A stretch of 64,000 nt of DNA from Termitomyces sp. T153 (GCA_018296165.2 JACKQL020000010.1:1240001-1304000), one strand, 5' to 3'; positions 24,137 through 36,004 are shown, numbered from the stretch's first letter. The notes: a model not told the origin generated them from the letters alone. Program-made: numbers and translations.

Positions 24137-25457
24137 GGTACAAGAAATGCGTAGTTGGGCATACTGGGGACATGTACCATAGGAAATTAGGGAAATGATA
24201 GAAATCAAAATATCGAAAGCTTAAAACAAAGGCGGAGAGGTGCTTGTGCTTGCTGAACGCAATGAAACGCGAAAGAAAATAATGTACCACCAGACTGAAG
24301 GTAACTCGTTGTAACAGATACACGTCGGAATGATGAATCTAAAACGCGTCTGGGTCCAACTTTCGGAATCCCTATGAGAGAAAGTTCTACTTGGCTATAG
24401 AGGACAGAGTTGGGGGTTGAGAATCATGAACAGAGACTATCGACGTGAATAATTTGAAGAATGCAAATCTCGGAGTTTCTGGGTACAAGGAGAGTATTTT
24501 ACATAATTAAGCCTCGTCGATACAATCATTCGTGCTTTCAGACTGACGCGGCGAAGAAATATCCAATGTCCAATCAATCATGGTACCGTGTGTCCTGCGA
24601 CGGTCGAGAGCTGTTGAGTTAGCTTAGTAGCGGGGCTTTAGGAGAATTAAACATCTGGCGGATCGAATCGTTGTATGCAGATCAGATCTCCATGTACATG
24701 CCTTACCAACATCTCAAAAGCATGGGTCATGTATGTGCATGTGCCACATTTGACGCTCAGTTTGGCTCGTCCAGCCTTGTGGGGCGTGCTAGTACTGTCA
24801 CGGGTGGAAGGACCTGGTCGTGATGGGCACGCGTTGCTCCCATTTTGAATTTCGGACAATGCCGAGCCAACCAGTCTCACTTCCTCTCCTCCAGGCTGAT
24901 AGTTATTGAAATCTCTAGCTTGCTAATATTGCGTAGAGCGTGAATTACATAAACTGCATTTAAGTAGATGATCAGTCTGCCTGCTTTGCGGCGGTCACCA
25001 TTTAAACCCATGTAGCGTGCATCTTCAAGGCCTTGATATATATGAAACACGGACTACTGTGTACGTATTGATTTTCCTGTTGAGAATGTGCATCGGCATG
25101 CGCAGCGTAACATTAGAGCCCTAGGTCAGTCAACAAAAGCGTTCTCTTTCCACTCCATGCCTCATGCCATCCAATGGGGCGCATAGCACGGTAGCTTCGT
25201 CCGCACCCCCCACCCTTAAATCATTTCCAAACCAGGCTCCCTCAGAGTCAAGATTGGGGATGTCTACATCGATAATGCTCCGTGTTAAGGATGGCGACAG
25301 GGAAAGGTTAAAACGATGTGCCTGGCACTAAATTAATGCATGATACACCTGTGGGTCCTGGGAGCTGCTGTTAATGTTGTTGAAGGTTATCTAAATCACG
25401 GAGATTTATAAACGGCATATATTACGGGCACTCAACGTCTTGCATGCATTTCAAATA
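24137..25457. other. Intergenic, unit A
   Basis: Apart from the tRNA-like relic, no gene was recognised. The part after about 24960 (GATATATATGAAAC near 25035 looks like a TATA element) is conserved in unit B near 33830 and may be the promoter of the short ORF that follows. Confidence 0.35.
24635..24721 (-). pseudogene. tRNA-like relic, unit A
   Basis: The minus strand begins GCTTTTG and ends CTAAAGC, which pair with one mismatch. A D-loop-like TTGGTAAGG and a T-loop-like TTTAATT are present. The T stem does not pair and no clean anticodon arm can be drawn. The homologous place in unit B (33511-33594) keeps a better T loop (TTCGATT). Probably a decayed intron-bearing tRNA or a tRNA-derived element. 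Confidence 0.4.
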
Positions 25458-25598
25458 ATGCTACTCACCACTTTCCTTTTGATCGCCACCCATCTTTTCT
25501 GCTTCTTGCTAGTTCTTCTTATTACCTACATTGATTCCTGGCTCTCGACCTTTTCGTCCGTAAAATGGACATTCCGATACCCAGTTTATATTTTCTAG
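25458..25598 (+). CDS. Short hydrophobic ORF, unit A
   Basis: A 46-aa open frame with a strong hydrophobic helix (LLTTFLLIATHLFCFLLVLL) ending PVYIF. The unit B counterpart (34245-34421) is longer and read in a different frame after the first residues, so one copy has frameshifts. Beyond the stop, an in-frame-like exon VIHHVNRGLERDP near 25663-25730 is also shared. Perhaps one small spliced membrane-protein gene; perhaps non-coding. Confidence 0.3.
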   Translation: MLLTTFLLIATHLFCFLLVLLITYIDSWLSTFSSVKWTFRYPVYIF

Positions 25599-25739
25599 CC
25601 TGCACTGGCTACATGATGAGTCTACGATAATGAGTAGACCGCCATGTGGTCTCTTGCCCCCAAGGTCATTCATCATGTCAACAGAGGCCTAGAACGAGAT
25701 CCCACCTTTCGACTTCGGTTCGTCAATGTTTGAGGATGT

Positions 25740-26069
25740 CATTTCAGCGTATAGTTTATCTTTTACTTAGCTTGTAGAGGTTGCCCTCAGTCTGTGCGGC
25801 GGCACAAATATCCCTCAAAAACAGGTACTGGTACAATACTTTTCTCTAGGAGTGCATTAAATTTCGTTTGCCGTTGCTTTTCTACGTTGTATTCCTATGC
25901 GTGCTCTTGTTGCTCGTTCTCATTCCAAGTGTTCGCTCAAGCCAAAGTTAGCTGCGCCTGAACCTACGATCATCAATTTTCATTGATCGACGCCTCACTT
26001 TCATTCGAATGGGACAATTTACGTGCTGCACCTAAGGCAGAATTGGAGTAACAAGTCAACTATTGCGCT
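25740..26069. other. Intergenic 3' flank of GLTP, unit A
   Basis: Conserved with unit B (about 35030-35510) but without a recognisable coding block. It contains the 3' end of the minus-strand GLTP gene. Confidence 0.35.
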
Positions 26070-26934
26070 TTAGAAACCTTCGTCGTAACCACCCTGGACG
26101 TAGAATTCCTCGAGTTGTACAACGATCTTCTCCAGTCCCGATAACCATTCCTTCAACTGTTCATCAATGATTGTGGGCAATTGGGGTGGGCTTCCTTTTG
26201 GATCGGAACGATCGACACTGAGATTTTGGTAGAAGTCAGCGCGGGAAGGACACGCTTTCAAGCATATCTACGGATCCCATATTAGAGATACGTCTTCCGT
26301 ATTCTGATCAGTCTATGATTGACTTACTTGAAAGGTAGCATTCACGATACGGTTATGATGTTTCTTCAAGGTTTGATCATAGGATTTGGTAAATGACGTG
26401 GTTAACTCTTCTCCTTGATTGGCTTGAGAGAATTGGAGTGCCTTGCAGATAAAGGATAGCCCTCGGACGAGCCACAAAAGACCTTGAGTTGCCGTTCGGT
26501 CTGCTCGTGGTTTCTGACTTTCACCTTTCACGAGTTCTTCCAGGGTGGCAACATGCTGATTGGACGTGTCCTCATACCAGGCGCGGACTTTCTTATGGAG
26601 ATATTGTCAGATTGGATGACAAAAAACATCGTCGAGATAACGTACTTCGATGTTTCCTTTCACATCGTCTTTTACAACTGCAAGAGCAGACAATTCGAAT
26701 CGATCTGATGATAGCGTTCAGAAAATGGGATTATTTTCGATATTAAAACTTGAAGGCCTACCAAATGCGTTTACGATGCTTTCTGAAGCCTCCAAAAATT
26801 GAGAAATACTCACACCACCATTGATAGGAACATCGACAAATGACTGACAAGTGAAGGAAGGTTCATGCAATGACCCGATAAGATAAATGATTTCGCATGC
26901 TTACTTTCCTGACGGTTCTGAGGAAAGGCGGCAT
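26070..26934 (-). CDS. Glycolipid transfer protein (GLTP domain), intact copy
   Basis: Cytosolic carrier that moves sphingoglycolipids between membranes. Five exons read from MPPFLRTVRK: then SFVDVPINGGVSISQFLEAS, FDRFELSALAVVKDDVKGNI, KVRAWYEDTSNQHVATLEEL, LLWLVRGLSFICKALQFSQA, LKKHHNRIVNATFQ and ACPSRADFYQNLS, ending EEFYVQGGYDEGF. Length is about 200 aa, normal for the family. The family ligand-binding residues are present: the D..K..D..GNI block, the W of LLWLVRGL, and the His of KKHHN. All introns are GT-AG and in phase. It is divergent from the DUF6535 gene, start to start 298 bp. The unit B copy is a deletion pseudogene. Confidence 0.9.
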
Positions 26935-27231
26935 GAGTAGATGAGAATCAAAATTTTCACCGTCATCTTTCTTTATGATGACGAACCAGAATAAGGTACT
27001 TAGTCAAATATGTCAAATAGCTGTGTTCCGGAGAAATCCGCTCTTTGCTTTTCACACAGTCTGATGACAGGATGGCAAAGTTTGATTGAAGTCTAAGTAC
27101 AATAATACAGTCATTGGACCGGACCGGAAAGCTGTATTTCGGAGAAATCCGTCGTCCTCATGGTTGCCTTGCATCAGGCTTTTGCTGACAACCACTTCAA
27201 TCTTCAAGACCCCCTCAGAGCTATCGACAGT

Positions 27232-29880
27232 ATGGGTACTTCACTCAGTATACTTCTGCCAAAGAAGAAGGGCAGTAATTCACCTACCACAAGACAAGCC
27301 GTGGGTGACAAAGATGTACGTGTTTCTCACTATGCTTCACGATTTGTCTGCCAACGAATAGACATAGCAGTCCCCTAGAAGTAGGAATTACGATGAGCGT
27401 GCAAACCAATTCTGGACCCTCTATGTGAACGAGGCCGAGCAGGATGATAAATATCTCACGGAAACATGGAAGTCCGATATGGATAGTACCCTTATTTTCG
27501 TGAGTTCTTGATTTGTGTACATCTATACAGATTATCTACCATTCTATTCCAGGCTGGTCTTTTTTCTGCTGCAGTCACTGCTTTCCTTATTGACAGCTAT
27601 AAACTGCTGCAAGTCAGCTCCAGTGATGTCACCAATAACCTCCTTGAGCAGATGCTGGCAGTACAAATTGTCGGAGCATCTCTAAATACATCTGCTATAC
27701 CCCTTCCTACGGCTGTGCCCACTTCATCATTTAAACCCTCAGCTTCAGCAGTCATCATCAATGTCCTTTGGTTCCTCAGCCTTTCCTGCAGTCTTGCAGC
27801 AGCTTTGTGTGCAACACTTGTCCAACAGTGGACTAGGGACTACTTACAACGTATTCACCAAGGCAATCAACCCCAGCGGCGCGGAAAAATCAGAGGAATC
27901 ATGTTCCAAGGCACCATCAAGTGGAGGATGAATGATGTTGTTGACAACATCCCGTCACTTCTCCATCTATCCCTGTTTTCCTTCTTTGCAGGATTGTGTA
28001 TCTTCCTGTACACAATTGACAACATCCCAGCAGGAGTGGTATCAGTTGTTGTTGCTGGCTGCCTTGTGTTTTATATGTTTGCCACCATTGCACCTGTCTG
28101 GGACCCATCTGCACCTTATGAAACACCTTTTTCAGCTTTCCTTTGGAAGCTAAAACAATCTGTTGTTGTGATACTTGGTGATGTCAAACAACCTGTTACT
28201 ATTAAGCAGAAGGACTTGGCAGAGGCACGGGAGGCATTGGCATTGCAACCAGTCGATGACCTATCCGTACACAAATATATTAATGCCGTTTCCTGGTTGT
28301 ATGATAGGACCACTGATGACAGTGAGCTTGAAAAGCTTGTAGCGGCCATACCTGGATTTCTGAAGACACATGATGGTCGCAAGGCTTGGGACATGCTTGT
28401 TACAGATAAACCTGAGACAGCAAATGGGGTCAGAGTCCGCATTTTGGAGTTATTCTGGACCTGTCGTAATTCAGCTCATGACTACTTGGATCAAAAAAGC
28501 CAGAAACGCCGAGCTATGCTTTGCATGGATGCACTGTTGGCTGTGTCATCCCTTCCTCAGTCCCATAACACCTCGTTCACCTCAAAGTATCATATAAACC
28601 GCTTGTTTTACTCTTCATTGATAGAGGACGACGTCTTAGCCATGCACTTCTTCTGTCTAGATGCTACCTTCATTTTTTATAAAATGAGAAAACAGCTCCA
28701 ACTTGACAATTCAGATGAAATTGGCTTCTTTCGTGATCTATCGACCAAAGCCGACCAAACATTCAGAGACCTTGATGACATGCAGCATATTCTTGACAAT
28801 TTCTTGCAAGACTATGATGGGTCATGCAAAACTCAAAAAGCAGATATTATGCTCCTTGTCAAGGCATATTTTGATGTGGCAAGATCTAAGGCTCTTGTTC
28901 TAGGTGATTGGAGTGGCCAAATGACAAACATCGCATCTGCCATTGAATATGGTTTTTTACCATGGTACAATAAGTTGCGGTTTGAAACCTCACCTACAAA
29001 AGATTACCACATTCCCTCCCTCCCTGAAAACCAATTTTTCCTTTTCAAAGCTCTTCAAATACTGGGGTACCTGCGCCTGCACAAGGTATTTCCACCACTC
29101 CCTGAAATATCCTATACTCTACATGAAAATGTAAAAGGTCTTTCTGAAGCTTGGGTTGTTACCGATGATGCCTGCCCCACAAGGGATGAGGGTAGTTTTC
29201 CAGCCAGGGAAACAGGAATACATATGCCCATTGTACATCGCCAGGGTACTTTCCCGCAGTATCTGTCTCAAGAGCTTCATCCTATATCATCACTACTTGG
29301 TCTACTTGATATTGCGGAAGTTCCTAGCCCCATTACATCCCCAGTGGTGCCGATAAATGATCATATGTCTTGTAATTGGATGCTGCTTGCAACACGCGAC
29401 GAGGGTCCATTTAGCCTGTTAGCATCATTCTACGAGGCTACTGTTGAGGACAAGGGCACAATTGGTGGACTTTTGATACTTTTAACAACGCTCAGAGATC
29501 ACAAGCCTCAGGTGTTTGATTCATCAATTGTTGATAGATGGCTTAAGGTCATCTGCCCAAATCTCGAAAGGTGGGGCCAGCCACTCAACAATGGGTCCCA
29601 ATTCCTCCTTGTCATCGCACTCCTTGAAATTTTGACCTGGAAACGTGATACGCCTTTTGAGGTGTGCTTCCCAATATCTGATAACATAATCAGAGACCTA
29701 TTTCACATCCTGGAAAATCGTATTGACAATGTTCTACCTATAACAATGGCAGAACGGGGGTTAGGAATCATACCTGACTCGGGGAGCTCGGAGCATGGCC
29801 GCGTAATGTCAATCTGGATGCGGATGGTTCAATTATTCGAAGAGGCCAATGTCTCTCATTTGTTTTTGCCGACTATATAA
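27232..29880 (+). CDS. DUF6535 membrane protein, copy A
   Basis: Three exons (27232-27315, 27371-27499, 27553-29880) give 846 aa. It opens MGTSLSILLPKKK. The DUF6535 domain follows: FWTLYVNEAEQDDKYLTETW, KSDMDSTLIFAGLFSAAVTA, FLIDSYKLLQ, then a TM helix in VIINVLWFLSLSCSLAAALC, QQWTRDYLQR, and two helices in the LHLSLFSFFAGLCIFLYT...VVVAGCLVFYMFAT stretch. The remaining ~600 residues are a helical region without a named domain. The family is expanded in Agaricomycetes and of unknown function. The first two short exons were fixed by comparing both copies. A segment near 29040-29420 is almost identical to copy B while its flanks differ. Confidence 0.9.
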
Positions 29881-30645
29881 TAAACATAGCTTGGTTCACA
29901 GATTATGTTGTGGTAGCGAGACTTGTGATTGACAGTAAGGTGGCAATTTTTAGAGACTCTGGGAGTGACCTTCTTCGCAACCATGTGACGTTCGGAAGAT
30001 CCCGACGCTGGGATTCACATCGGTGTGGAAGTGATTTCAAGTTCTAAGGTATGGGATTCAAGTCTACGATACTGTACGCACGAAGTGATGAGGATGCGTC
30101 CAAGAACACGTGCTCAAGGGGTTAGGGGGAAACCCAGATCGGATGACGGAGCGCGCGCCTGAGAAGCGGACGCCCACCCCTAAGCAGCGGAATCGCGAAG
30201 GAAACTTGCATTTTGAAGTGTGGGGGTAAGGAGTTCTACATACAGAGCAACAAGTTCAAGTGATCGCCAGTGACGTAGAAAGTCTAGCGCCCGAGGATTT
30301 CGACGATGTCGGGCAGCACACCGGCCAATAACATAACAGATAAGTGGTGCCTCTGATTCGACAATGGAGAGCTAACCTACCTCCGTTCTGCGGACTTCCA
30401 ACTTCAAGCTTCAAGCTTCAAGTTCAAACAACCTGGCAGGTGACATTATTACAGCAAGGTCGATTACACGGCGGGCTGTCAGGAGGAAAAGGATATTTAT
30501 AACGAAGATAAGGGATAAAAGAGGGGGAGTTGCGAACGTCGTGAAGTCCGCTAGTTCCTCCTGAAGCAAAACTACGAAGGTTGGCTAGGTACGTGTCGTC
30601 TTCAAGTAAGAACTTTCGGAGGCGGGAGTGCGGAGGCGGGAGTGT
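29881..30645. other. Intergenic with short tandem repeats, unit A
   Basis: No coding exon was recognised. It contains a CTTCAAG-type repeat (about 30397-30425, three to four units) and a perfect 14-bp tandem repeat CGGAGGCGGGAGTG at 30617-30630 and 30631-30644. This stands where unit B has the first 5' exons of the coiled-coil gene, so those exons are missing here. Confidence 0.5.
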
Positions 30646-32670
30646 TCATGCTTGAGAGACTCGTGAATTGTCGTCTACATCCACGTCAATACCCAAACCC
30701 GATGTACCGTGCCCTCCTTCACCTTCGTCCCCGCAACAGAAGGCTGAAGATCTCGACCTCGACCTTGAGCGGGTCTCAGCCAAGGCACGGGCGACAGAAA
30801 CTCGAAGGTGGCTGTCGTTGAACCTTCTGAGAGACAAACTGCACCATCTCTCCTCCACACTCGCGGAAACACAGAATTACGTTCGCGAGCTCGAGGACGC
30901 AAGGCGCGAATCGAGAGAACAAGTAAAATCATTTTTGGAGAAAGTAGAGAAGGAGGCGGACGAGAGAGTGGAGGTTGCGAAGAAGAGGTAGGCTATGTTT
31001 GCTGTTATATTTCCATCTTCACTTACTGCAACGTTTGTGTATAGGATGGAGGAGATGGAGGGCGAGTTCAAGACCCTGAGAGAATGTAGGGATGTGTGAC
31101 TCGTATTCACCTATTTGTCCTTTCGATATATGCATGTTTCTTTAACAGTTAAATTGCACAAGACCTCCGCCTCGAGCACTTGACTAAGAAGCTGCATGAA
31201 CTCGAAGAAGCTCACAATACGTACGTACTCATTCCCTTTCGCTTTTCTACCCCTCATTTGAACCGCGCTTTGTCACCACAGTACGATCGTCGCCCTTGGT
31301 GCTGCTCGCTCCGAACGCACAGAACTGGGAAGAGCGGACGGCGGAGTGCTCCGAGGTGCGTGTTTCACTTTCATCTCTCACATTGTTGTCAGTCACTCAC
31401 GTATTTTCAGTTTCAGACAAGCAGATGAAAAACAGCGTTCTGAAGCGGCAGCTCACGCAAAGAGGTTAGATGCGGCGAAGAAGGCGACTGAGAAGGTGCA
31501 AGATAGGTACGATCCTTCTTTTATTTTCGTCGGAACGCTGACCGGGCAGTGCGGTTAGCCGAAGACAGACAGAGGTTCAGATAGCGGCTGGTCTTGACGA
31601 TGTGTCTTTGATCAGGGACGCAGATGATATTCTACTGAAGCTCCTCCAGGGGCGTTTTTATCCGCAGGCGATGATGCTTCGTCTAACCAAGGAGCAGTAT
31701 GGAGACATCCAGTTGTGCAGGTTTTGCATCCATTATTCCTTCTTCATTATGATATTTGTTATAGAAGCGATTCACAGTGTCCGAAGCTGCGCCGCATTAA
31801 GTTTCTCTTCTTCTCCTCCGTCTAACCCAAGACCTTCTTTCTTAGCATGACACACCGTCCACAAGAGGAGAACTTGGCGATTCAGTCGTATATAAAGATT
31901 TGAGAGCTGGAATCAAGTCTTGCCCATCTCATCAAGGATGATGAGGAGCTCTTGGGCGGCACAACAAAGTCTATGCCTCGTTTGCATTCACGACTTCAGG
32001 TCCAAGCACATGTCCCATTGATGTTGGCCTTACCTTTTTGTCATTGTTCGTGTACATCATCGTAATGTTCTCATCATGCTCCATTCTGTAGTATAAAACA
32101 GCAATGTCTGTCTAGGACCTCCTGTCCAGTCCCCTCCTACAAAAGCCGTGGTGACGGAGCTTCTTGATCCAGCTCCAGCTCCTGCACTCATGACGAAATA
32201 AACTTCTGCTTCGGATAAAATATTGAAGACCCCAGCGTTAAAGAAAACTCGGATTATCGTTCTCTCTCAAGTCTTGATGAGTCAGGCTCGGAAGAAGACA
32301 TACCACTCTCTGAGGCGTCGGCTGCCGCGAAGGTTATGCTGGAGGAAGAGGGACCGAGTATCATCCCCTTTTCAACCTCAGGACGATGACCAACAACCCA
32401 TTCAGTGCCATGGAATTGAACCTGAAGATGCACACACGGTCCAATTGCTTGGTATATGTTTTTTCCTTTTCCCGTATTTCGTTTGTATCAAGCTGGTGAG
32501 TTCTACTAACGTATTCTTCTTGTCCTCTGTTTCAGGGCAATGACGCTGCCGCCACAGAAAAAGGTACAATCGAGGCTTATCATTAGCTGGATCGAAAGGC
32601 CTAGTCTACACTCTCCTGTTGCCTTCAGGCTGCGGACGGTGACACAAAGCCCAAGAGGAAATGCAAGTGA
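30646..32670 (+). pseudogene. Truncated, rearranged coiled-coil gene, unit A
   Basis: Homologous exons of the 38941-43934 gene appear in order: LLRDKLHHLSSTLAETQNYV (about 30825), MEEMEGEFKTLRECRD (31046), LRLEHLTKKLHELEEAHNT (31165), LLQGRFYPQAMMLRLTKEQY (31641), then a jump of about 1.6 kb of unit B sequence, and the C-terminal exons to KPKRKCK and stop near 32668. The 5' exons are absent. At 30646-30775 sequence matching unit B 39497-39872 is present in the opposite orientation with the intervening part lost. Without start exons and with an internal inversion it cannot make the parental protein. Confidence 0.8.
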
Positions 32671-33349
32671 TGTGGATCAGTAGTAGGCTCTGTTCCCCTT
32701 TTGTATCGTTGTTGACTTTTTGTCTGTTCTCTTCATGATGTGTTATTTCTGTATTCCCTTTACTGATGTGAATCACAATAGAGTTTCATCATGTTGACAT
32801 GTGGTATGGCCTTATGCATGGTGGTGTAAAGAGTCTCGATCTAAGCCCGCATTTACACGGTAGTTTGGGAGGGAATCTGGCAAGACTACACTACCCGCGA
32901 GCTTCGTACTCAACCACATGAGCGAAAACACCTTCACGGTCCCTAGATAGAAAAGATTTGATGACCTTAAAGTCAATTGTTGACCTTACATATACCGTTA
33001 ATGATGAAGTCTTGCAAGCAGCTCCTCAGGCCCAGCGTCTTTTACGTTCTGTGTGAGGGACATTACAATCCTCCAACAGTTTTGATGCGCTCATTACACT
33101 TACGCGGAAAGCATGGCGGGCGGTAGACAAGAAGCCCACATCAGTTTATCTCGCGCGGACGGGAGTTGCAATTTCTTGAAGCTAAAGTCTGCTGAAACCT
33201 CGGAGTATGGTGTACTTACTGCTGAGAATGGTCATTATAGAGAAATGTTGCAAAGAGTCAGTTAGATTTTGTAAAAACAGTAGCACCGCAACATTCAGGA
33301 AGACACAAAAGAGAATTAATTGGATCAACACCAGCGTGCCGTACCTTAG

Positions 33350-33442
33350 TGCATTAAGAGAGAATCGAACTCCCGGCGGGTCGAGTATCAAGTAATAACA
33401 CTTCGATGGCAACGACCCAGGTTACCACTACCCCATTAATGC
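33350..33442 (-). tRNA. tRNA-Gly(GCC) with 22-nt intron, unit B
   Basis: The mature sequence equals the unit A gene in every visible arm: acceptor GCATTAA/TTAATGC, D arm, anticodon loop TTGCCAT, T loop TTCGATT, discriminator A at 33350. Only the intron differs, being 22 nt and nearly unrelated in sequence. Conserved exons with a diverged intron argue that both tRNAs are under selection. Confidence 0.93.
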
Positions 33443-34244
33443 GCGATAGAGAATGCGTGTTTCACTGTTGATCAGACTGAAGACATGATCCAGAGAGCCT
33501 GGTTAATCTTGCTTTTGGAGAATCGAACATCTGACGGATTGAAATAATATATGCAGATCTTCATGCACACGTACCTTGCCAACATCCCAATGGCATGTGT
33601 TATGCATGTGGATGTGCCGCGGTTGACGCTCGGCCTGGCTCGTCCAGCTTGTTGGGAACTTGGTGACCGCTCGCGTTTTGAATTTCGGACAGTGCCGAAC
33701 CGCCCCTCGCCGTTTACTTACTGAAATCTCTAGCTTGCTTCAGTCGTGTAGCGTTAGGCAATGAAACCGCCTGTTTTGCGGCGGTCACTGGCATTTCAAA
33801 CCCATATGGCGTATGTCTTCAAGCCCCCATATATATGAAACATGGACTACTTTGTGCGTCTTGATTTTGATTTTTTCCATCCAGAAAGCGCACCGACATG
33901 CGCAGCGTAGCACAAGAGCCCTAGTTCAGCCAACCAGAGTGCTCTTTTTCTTCTCCATGTTATGCCATGGAGCGCATATCTCCAGCTTGCCTTTTCTCGT
34001 TGGTCTCCGTCCACACCTCCGCCCTTATACCTTCTTCCATCCCCGGTTGGCTCAAATTTAAGGTTGATCTCGTCTACATCGATAATGTTCTATGTTAAGG
34101 AGCAACATGTAAAAAAGTTCAAAACGATATGCCGGGATCGACATCAAATTAATGTCCTCGGGACTGTTCATAGCGTTGAAGATTGTCTGAACCATGAAAC
34201 CGCATTCGGTACGAGCGCTCAACGTCTTACACGTGTTTCAATCA
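33443..34244. other. Intergenic with tRNA-like relic, unit B
   Basis: The tRNA-like relic lies at 33511-33594 on minus, with T loop TTCGATT but poor stems. The rest matches unit A and holds the TATA-like GATATATATGAAAC counterpart near 33830. No gene was recognised. Confidence 0.4.
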
Positions 34245-34421
34245 ATGCTACCCACCGCTTTTCCTTTGATCGACATCATCTTCTTTGTCGCTTTTTGCTG
34301 GTTCGTCTTACCTATATCGCTTCTTGGCCTTCTTTTTAGTCCGCGGAATCGGCTTTCGATACCTAGGTTATATCTTCTGGCTTGCACTGGCTACATGATA
34401 TCTACGATAATGAGTGAATAA
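34245..34421 (+). CDS. Short hydrophobic ORF, unit B
   Basis: 58 aa starting MLPTAFPLIDIIFFVAFCWF, with a TM helix and the tail RLYLLACTGYMISTIMSE. It is the counterpart of 25458-25598 but stays open longer, so this may be the better-preserved frame. About 500 bp further, the exon-like PKVIHDVRRGLERYP (near 34940-35012) is also shared between units; roughly 500 bp between the two blocks is specific to unit B. No family was recognised. Confidence 0.3.
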   Translation: MLPTAFPLIDIIFFVAFCWFVLPISLLGLLFSPRNRLSIPRLYLLACTGYMISTIMSE

Positions 34422-35509
34422 TGAGTGTCAACCTTCAACTCCAGAAAGCCTTTCCCCGGTCCTCTCAACATAGCAATCGACTTATGGTAGCAAGGTCGGT
34501 ATAAAAAACTAGTGTCTTGTATTTTCTGCTGTGATCAATAACGCTTCATCTTGAAAACAAGTGCACATCTCAACACACTTTCCGGCATCGGTCTTACCTC
34601 GTCTACACCAGAGGTCAAGTGCTCCAGAGCTCGTACTCGTGGCTCCTGTCACTCGCGCGTCGGGGAAAATTAGGGTTGAGGTCATCAAAGTCGATGACCA
34701 TGTTTTTTAAGAGGAAGTCATAGGAACAATGTCGGGGTACAGATGATGTACCGGGGTAGATATCAATGCCAACTCTGCGATGAATGTGCTCAGGTACGCT
34801 ATTAAAATCCTCTGTCCAAGATTTTGAAGACCCCAGCTGAGGAGAAAATATGTCTTCAGATTCGTGCTTTCAGCGTTTTGAGTGAGCTGGTCGCCCTTGG
34901 TATCGGGTTCGTCAAGAAACGTTATGTAATCTCTTGTCCCAAGGTCATTCATGATGTCAGAAGAGGCCTAGAACGATATCCCATCTATCGAGTTCGGTTC
35001 GTCAAGTGTTGAGGATGTCGTTTCAGTATTTGATTCATCGTGTTGGCAAGTATTGCTGACCCTTTCGCTTACACTGTATATCTGCCAGTCGAGCGACGAT
35101 TACTTCTTGGACATAAGTGTAAGTATCCGATCGAAGGTGCGTCAATCATGCGTAACTCTTTACTTAGCTTGTAGGGTTTCGGCACAAGTATCCCCCCAAA
35201 ACAGATAACAGTACAATACTTTTCTCTAAGGGTGCAGTAAGTTTCGTTTGCCGTTGCTTTTCTATGTTGTATTCTTATACGTGCTTTTGTTGATTATTCT
35301 CATCCAAAGCGTTGGTTCAAGCCAAACTTAACTACGCCTGAAGTTTGAACCTCACATATAATTATAGGGACGATTTCCTCCCTGGACTTCCGAACAATGA
35401 GATCAATCTTCATTGATCAACGCCGCTAGGAAAATAACTATCATTCGAATGGGACAATGTATATGCTGCACGTAAGGCAGAATTGGAGTAACAAGTCAAT
35501 CGTTGCGCT

Positions 35510-35746
35510 CTAAAAACCTTCGTCGTAACCGCCCTTCCCGTGCGAGTTGTATACAACGATCTTCTCGAGTCTGTTCATCAATAATTGTGTGCAATTGGGG
35601 TGTGTTTCCTTAGGGATCGGAGTATTCACACCACCATTGATGGTAACATCTACAAATGACTAACAAGTGCAAGAAGGTTCATGTAATGGCCCGATAAGAC
35701 CAATGATTCCACATACTTTCTTGACAGTTCTGAGGAAAGGCGGCAT
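35510..35746 (-). pseudogene. GLTP deletion pseudogene, unit B
   Basis: Only the ends of the GLTP gene remain. One end holds the start codon and the first exon with the beginning of exon 2 (MPPFLRTVKK, FVDVTINGGV). The other is a shortened final exon ending GGYDEGF. The central exons with the ligand-binding residues are gone, about 0.6 kb deleted. The upstream flank shared with the DUF6535 gene remains. Confidence 0.88.
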
Positions 35747-36004
35747 GAACGGATGACAATCAAATTGGTCACGGTCATCTTTCCTTATTATGATTCATCA
35801 TAATAAGTACTTTGTCAAACATGTCAAATAACTGCGTTCCGGAGAAATCCGCTCTTTGCTTTTTGTTATCAAAGTTTGATCAAAGTCCCTACAGCCATCT
35901 TCCCTTTCTACGGGGCAACTGTAAATAGCTTCTCGTATTACTTGCATCAGGTTTTTGCTGACAACACTCCAATCTCCAGGACCCACTCAAATTTGTTGGC
36001 AAGT

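Larger units (their letters stand above)
23690..32802. repeat. Segmental duplication, unit A
   Basis: About 9.1 kb that aligns in the same order with 33010-44085. Markers shared by eye: the 3' end of an upstream gene, tRNA-Gly, a tRNA-like relic, a short membrane ORF, GLTP, the DUF6535 gene, the coiled-coil gene, and the 3' flank TCATCATGTTGACAT. The edges are approximate. A 0.2-kb linker separates the units. Confidence 0.85.

Noticed and set aside
27917..28442. Minus-strand open frames inside the DUF6535 gene
   Set aside because: Shadows of a long conserved plus-strand exon, repeated at the same place in the second copy.
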